Of a DNA stretch of 9,498 bases, positions 6,420 through 9,498 are shown in pieces; position 1 is the first letter of the stretch; each line of letters opens with the position of its first letter. The position numbers and the translations under genes are program-made. The notes under the pieces are model-generated. The model was given only the letters and a program-made list of their open reading frames with translations. It ran no database searches and was not told the DNA's origin. Source of the DNA: Acidisphaera sp035272265 (GTDB lineage: Bacteria; Pseudomonadota; Alphaproteobacteria; Acetobacterales; Acetobacteraceae); the NCBI GenBank assembly GCA_035272265.1, contig DATEQV010000206.1, positions 1 to 9,498 on the forward strand. Direction: 5' to 3'.

Positions 6420-7585
6420 CACACGCGCTCCAGGATCAGGGTGGCCGCGCCGTGCCGGCTGGCGAGCTGGCCGCCCGTGCCATGCACCAAAGCCAGATGG
6501 CAGTCCTGAACCTGCACCGCCGGATGCGCCTCGCCGCGCAGCTGGCGCACCGCCTCGATCACCTTGGTGATGCCGCCGCGGTTGCCGGGATGGTTGTTGC
6601 ACAGCCCGCCGCCGTCGGTGTTCCACGGCAGCCGCCCGTGCGGCGCGATCAGCGCGCCGTCGGAGACGAACCGCCCGCCCTGGCCCTTCTCGCAGAAGCC
6701 CAGGTCCTCGATCTGCATCAGCACGGTGATCGTGAAGCTGTCGTAGATCGAGGCATAGCGTATGTCCGCCGGCGTCACGCCCGCCATCTCGAACGCCGCG
6801 GCACCCGACCAGCGCCCGGCGCTGTAGGTCAGATCGACGTCGCCGCCCATCTGCCCCTTCACCGCCTCGCCCGCGCCGCGCAGCACGACGCGAGGCCGGC
6901 TCAGCGACGTGGCGATCTCCGGTCGCACCACCACCAGCGCGCCGCCGCCGTCGCTGATGACGCAGCAGTCCAGCCGGTGCAGCGGTGTCGCGACGATCGG
7001 CGAGGCGAGCACGTCCTGCACGGTCACGACATCGCGCAGCATGGCGCGCGGATTGTGCTGCGCATGGTGCGAGGCGGCGACCTTGATCCAGGCGAGCTGC
7101 TCGCTCGTGGTGCCGAACTCGTGCATGTGACGTGCGGCGCACATCGCATACATGTTCACCGTCGTCGGCGCGTACGGGAACTCGAACTGCAGGTCGGGCT
7201 GCGTCGGGTTGCCTGGGCGCGGCACCTTGCCCGACACGCCTTCGCTGCGCGTGCGGCCGCCCAGCGTGATCAGTGCGACATTGCAGCGCCCCGCCGCGAT
7301 CGCCTCCGCCGCGTGCGCGACATGCGCGATGTAGGAGGTGCCGCCGATATCCGTTGCGTCGACGTGCCGCACGCGCAGGTTCAGGTAGTCCACCATCGAC
7401 AGCGGACCCATGCCCGGCGCGTCGCCGGCGCAGAAATACCCGTCGACGTCGGCGCGCGTCAGGCCCGCGTCGGCCAGTGCGCCGGCGGCGCATTCCGCGT
7501 GCAGCTGGGCCACCGATAGGTCGGTCGCCTTGCGCGTCGGGTGCTCCCACACGCCCGCGATGCAGGCGGCGCCATCAAGCGACAT
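6419..7585 (-). CDS. Thiolase-fold protein without the catalytic cysteines (SCP2-thiolase/Ltp2-like)
   Basis: A 388-residue thiolase-superfamily protein of the lipid-transfer/SCP2-thiolase branch, often labelled acetyl-CoA acetyltransferase. The fold is clear: an N-terminal SVAQLHAECAAGALADAGL helix (24-42), VDGYFCAG, the nucleophile loop, an ATPLHRLDCCVISDGGGALVV half-domain junction (200-220), IYDSF (280-284), NTDGGGLCNNHPGNRGG (322-338) and VHGTGG (367-372). The nucleophile loop reads TDIGGTSYIAH (78-88) with no cysteine. The C-terminal CxG position is His368, while the NHPG histidine (His332) remains. A Claisen thiolase normally needs both cysteines, so retro-aldol cleavage or another CoA-ester reaction with the DUF35 partner is more likely, as in Ltp2, which uses tyrosines. 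The ATG at 7585 follows AGGAGG by eight bases, and that site overlaps the holC stop. It couples directly into the DUF35 gene. Substrate is unknown. Confidence 0.88.
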   Translation of the reverse strand: MSLDGAACIAGVWEHPTRKATDLSVAQLHAECAAGALADAGLTRADVDGYFCAGDAPGMGPLSMVDYLNLRVRHVDATDIGGTSYIAHVAHAAEAIAAGRCNVALITLGGRTRSEGVSGKVPRPGNPTQPDLQFEFPYAPTTVNMYAMCAARHMHEFGTTSEQLAWIKVAASHHAQHNPRAMLRDVVTVQDVLASPIVATPLHRLDCCVISDGGGALVVVRPEIATSLSRPRVVLRGAGEAVKGQMGGDVDLTYSAGRWSGAAAFEMAGVTPADIRYASIYDSFTITVLMQIEDLGFCEKGQGGRFVSDGALIAPHGRLPWNTDGGGLCNNHPGNRGGITKVIEAVRQLRGEAHPAVQVQDCHLALVHGTGGQLASRHGAATLILERV

Positions 7586-7599
7586 GGTCGCGTCCTCCT

Positions 7600-8049
7600 T
7601 CAGTCGGCCTTCTTCTGCCAGCCGTTGGCACCCTGCTGCCAGTAGGTCAGCGCGTGGCCGGCGGCCTTGGCGGCGGTCCAGCGCGTCCGCGCCGCCGCGA
7701 CCGCCGCCTCGTCGTTGCCGTCGAACAGGTCGAAAATGCGCGACCACGCGCCGGCGTCGCTCGCGGCGGCGTTGTCGAGCAGGAACAGGAAGCGCGCCCC
7801 GTTCGGCGCCTCGGGCCTGGCGGTGACCCAGATCGGCTGCAGGTCGGCGTCGCCGTCCGCCTCGGTGCCATGCGGCAGCCAGTCGGGGTCCTTGCACTGC
7901 CACAGCGCCGCGTCGATGGCCGCAACAGAGTGCGCGTCCCCGCACAGCACGACCGCGCGCTCGCCCGCCTGCAACGTCCGCCCGAGCAGGCGCGGCAAGG
8001 CCGCCTGCGGCTTGGTCCGCGTGCAGTGGTAGAAGCCCCACTCGGTCAT
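7600..8049 (-). CDS. holC: DNA polymerase III subunit chi
   Basis: A 149-residue chi subunit of the DNA polymerase III holoenzyme, which links the clamp loader to single-strand-binding protein at the replication fork. The family pattern is visible: an N-terminal FYH strand (6-8), ALPRLLGRTLQAGERAVV (17-34), DAALW (46-50), a WLPHG turn (57-61), QPIWVT (71-76), and a C-terminal helix rich in Ala/Arg ending YWQQGANGWQKK. The length fits alphaproteobacterial chi proteins. It lies 28 nt after pepA, a gene order seen widely in Proteobacteria, and 14 nt before the thiolase-like gene, whose Shine-Dalgarno overlaps its stop codon. The ATG at 8049 has no good ribosome site. Instead it is preceded by two mini reading frames with overlapping stops and starts, so it may depend on re-initiation by ribosomes finishing pepA. 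Confidence 0.88.
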   Translation of the reverse strand: MTEWGFYHCTRTKPQAALPRLLGRTLQAGERAVVLCGDAHSVAAIDAALWQCKDPDWLPHGTEADGDADLQPIWVTARPEAPNGARFLFLLDNAAASDAGAWSRIFDLFDGNDEAAVAAARTRWTAAKAAGHALTYWQQGANGWQKKAD

Positions 8050-8071
8050 GGGTCGGTCATCAGTCCGTCAC
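8039..8071 (-). repeat. Three imperfect tandem 11-bp repeats carrying start codons at the pepA-holC junction
   Basis: Read on the minus strand the units are GTGACGGACTG (8071-8061), ATGACCGACCC (8060-8050) and ATGACCGAGTG (8049-8039). Each begins with a possible start codon in a different frame because 11 is not a multiple of three. The first gives GTG-ACG-GAC-TGA, whose stop overlaps the next ATG. The second gives ATG-ACC-GAC-CCA-TGA, whose stop overlaps the holC ATG. The pepA stop codon lies six bases before the first unit. Confidence 0.7.
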
Positions 8072-8077
8072 GCGGGC

Positions 8078-9498
8078 CTACGACTCGTAGTTCTCTGCCA
8101 CGAACCGATTGAGCAGCCGGACGCCGAAACCCGTCGCCCCCTTCGGCGTCGCCGGCGCGTCCTTGCTCGACCACACCATGCCGGCGACATCCAGGTGCGC
8201 CCACGGCGTGCCGTCGACGAAGCGCTGGATGAACTGCGCCGCGGTGCACGATCCCGCCGGACGCCCGCCGACATTTTTCATGTCGGCGATGTCGGAGCGC
8301 AGCTGCTTGTCGTATGCCTCGTCCAGCGGCATGCGCCAGACCTTCTCGCCGGTCTCCTTGCCGGCCGCGAACAGCCGCTCCGCCAGCGTGTCGTCGTTGG
8401 CGAACAGTCCCGCGTGTTCGTGGCCCAGCCCGATGATGATCGCGCCGGTCAGCGTCGCCAGATCCACCATGAATGCCGGGTCGAACTTCTGCTGGCAGTA
8501 GGCGATCACGTCGGCCAGCACGAGCCTGCCCTCGGCGTCGGTGTTGATCACCTCGATCGTCTGGCCGGACAGGCTTTTCACCACGTCGCCCGGGCGCTGC
8601 GCGGTGCCGGAGGGCATGTTCTCCACCAGCCCGATCAGCCCCACCACCTCCGCCTTCGCGCGCCGTCCGGCGAGCGCCATCATCAGCCCCACGACGGCGC
8701 CCGCGCCCGCCATGTCCCACTTCATGTCTTCCATGCCGCCGGCGGGCTTGATGCTGATGCCGCCGGTGTCGAACGTGACGCCCTTGCCGATGAACGCCAG
8801 CGGCTTCACCCGCCGCGCCCGCCGCGCCGGCTTCTCCTTCTCGGCACCCTCCTTGGGGCCGCGCGGCGCGGTGCCGCTGTACTGCATCACCACCACGCGC
8901 GGCTCGTTGGCGCTGCCCTGCGCCACCGCGAGCAGCGCGCCGAACCCAGCCTTCTCCAGCTCCTTCGGGCCCAGCGTCGTCACCTTCACGCCGAGCGGCG
9001 TCAGCGCCTCGCACCGGCGCGCGAACTCGGCGGGCGTGAGCACGTTGGCCGGCTCGCTCACCAGGTCGCGGGTGAAATGAACCGCCTCGGCGACTGGCCT
9101 CAGCGTCTCCCATGCCGCGCGCGCCGCCGACGGGTCGGTGGTCAGGATCACCAGCTTGGCGAGCCTGGGCTGCTCGTCCGGCTTCTGCTTGGTGCGGTAG
9201 CGGTCGAAGCGGTAGGCGCGCAGCACTGCGCCGAACGCCGCGTGCGCGGCGAGTTCGGGCGTCAGCTGGTCGGCGGCGATGGCCGCCGCCTCGTCCTGCG
9301 TCAGCGCGCTCGCAAGCGTTCCGCCCGCGTTCTCGATCGCGCACGCCGTCGGCTCGTCCTTGCCGAGCCCCACAGCGACGACGCGCGCCAGTCCGGCGCC
9401 AGGCGAGAGGATCGTGCAGGTTTTGCCGCGCTCCCCGGTGAACCGGGCCTCGCTCAGTGCGCGGCCGATGGCGCCGGACGTCGCCGCGTCGGCATCGC
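8078..9498 (-). CDS. pepA: Leucyl aminopeptidase (M17 family), N-terminus off the right edge
   Basis: The C-terminal 472 residues of a cytosolic M17 leucyl aminopeptidase, a hexameric two-metal enzyme that removes N-terminal amino acids in peptide turnover. About 25-30 N-terminal residues lie beyond base 9498. The metal- and substrate-binding motifs are intact: GKGVTFDTGGISIKP (about 8751-8795), DMKWDMAGAG, and the M17 signature NTDAEGRL (8545-8522) with its Asp, Glu and Arg. The frame clearly continues upstream of the GTG at 9373 through SPGAGLARVVAVGLGK, so that GTG is not the start. One oddity is a basic/charged insert, GPKEGAEKEKPARRARRVKP (around 8805-8866), between the N-terminal domain and the catalytic domain, where E. 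coli PepA has only a short linker. It is the most upstream gene of the operon seen here, and the promoter is outside the window. Confidence 0.95.
   Translation of the reverse strand, partial: DADAATSGAIGRALSEARFTGERGKTCTILSPGAGLARVVAVGLGKDEPTACAIENAGGTLASALTQDEAAAIAADQLTPELAAHAAFGAVLRAYRFDRYRTKQKPDEQPRLAKLVILTTDPSAARAAWETLRPVAEAVHFTRDLVSEPANVLTPAEFARRCEALTPLGVKVTTLGPKELEKAGFGALLAVAQGSANEPRVVVMQYSGTAPRGPKEGAEKEKPARRARRVKPLAFIGKGVTFDTGGISIKPAGGMEDMKWDMAGAGAVVGLMMALAGRRAKAEVVGLIGLVENMPSGTAQRPGDVVKSLSGQTIEVINTDAEGRLVLADVIAYCQQKFDPAFMVDLATLTGAIIIGLGHEHAGLFANDDTLAERLFAAGKETGEKVWRMPLDEAYDKQLRSDIADMKNVGGRPAGSCTAAQFIQRFVDGTPWAHLDVAGMVWSSKDAPATPKGATGFGVRLLNRFVAENYES

Noticed and set aside
8046..9344. 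Second long minus-strand frame overlapping pepA
   Set aside because: It is a +1-type shadow of pepA with Arg/Gly-rich composition and no motifs; pepA itself carries the M17 signature.

Overview
The window looks like chromosomal DNA of a very GC-rich alphaproteobacterium, most likely from the Rhodospirillales/Acetobacteraceae side. The reasons are strong GC bias at third codon positions, long shadow ORFs on the antisense strand, GTG starts, a bactofilin, and the pepA-holC gene pair. That taxonomic placement is an inference from style and gene content; no marker gene is complete enough to settle it. Ten genes are seen, all of recognisable families. There is no tRNA, rRNA, CRISPR array, insertion sequence or phage gene.

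Layout from left to right. (1) Minus strand, 1-421: the 5' end of typA/bipA, a ribosome-associated GTPase, cut by the window edge. (2) Minus strand, 572-1570: a PfkB-family adenosine kinase with its own rho-independent terminator (476-508). (3) Plus strand, 1637-2314: a four-helix EI24/CysZ-like inner-membrane protein, divergent from the kinase. (4) Plus strand, 2494-3186: a bactofilin with a Pro/Ser-rich N-terminal arm and a strong terminator (3213-3246). (5) Plus strand, 3307-4772: a two-gene unit, ogt (O6-alkylguanine-DNA alkyltransferase) and qor (NADPH:quinone reductase). (6) Minus strand, 9498-4895: a tightly packed five-gene run read pepA (5' end off the window) -> holC -> thiolase-like protein -> DUF35 OB-fold/zinc-ribbon protein -> PHA-synthase-like alpha/beta hydrolase. 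It ends at a probable terminator (4851-4869) that faces the end of qor.

Most of the window is housekeeping: translation GTPase, purine salvage, DNA repair, a clamp-loader-associated polymerase subunit and an aminopeptidase. The most interesting part is the distal half of the minus-strand operon (4895-7585). The thiolase-like protein has no cysteine at the nucleophile position or at the C-terminal position, so it is unlikely to be an ordinary acetyl-CoA acetyltransferase. It is translationally coupled (TGATG) to a DUF35 partner, the arrangement known from DUF35-bound thiolase-fold enzymes such as the Ltp2-type retro-aldolases of steroid side-chain breakdown. It is followed 7 nt later by a hydrolase with the Cys-Asp-His triad of PHA synthases. 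These three together look like a CoA-ester processing module of unknown substrate.

A second curiosity is the pepA-holC junction. Three tandem imperfect 11-bp repeats each start with a potential start codon in a different frame, giving a chain of overlapping stop/start codons that leads into holC.
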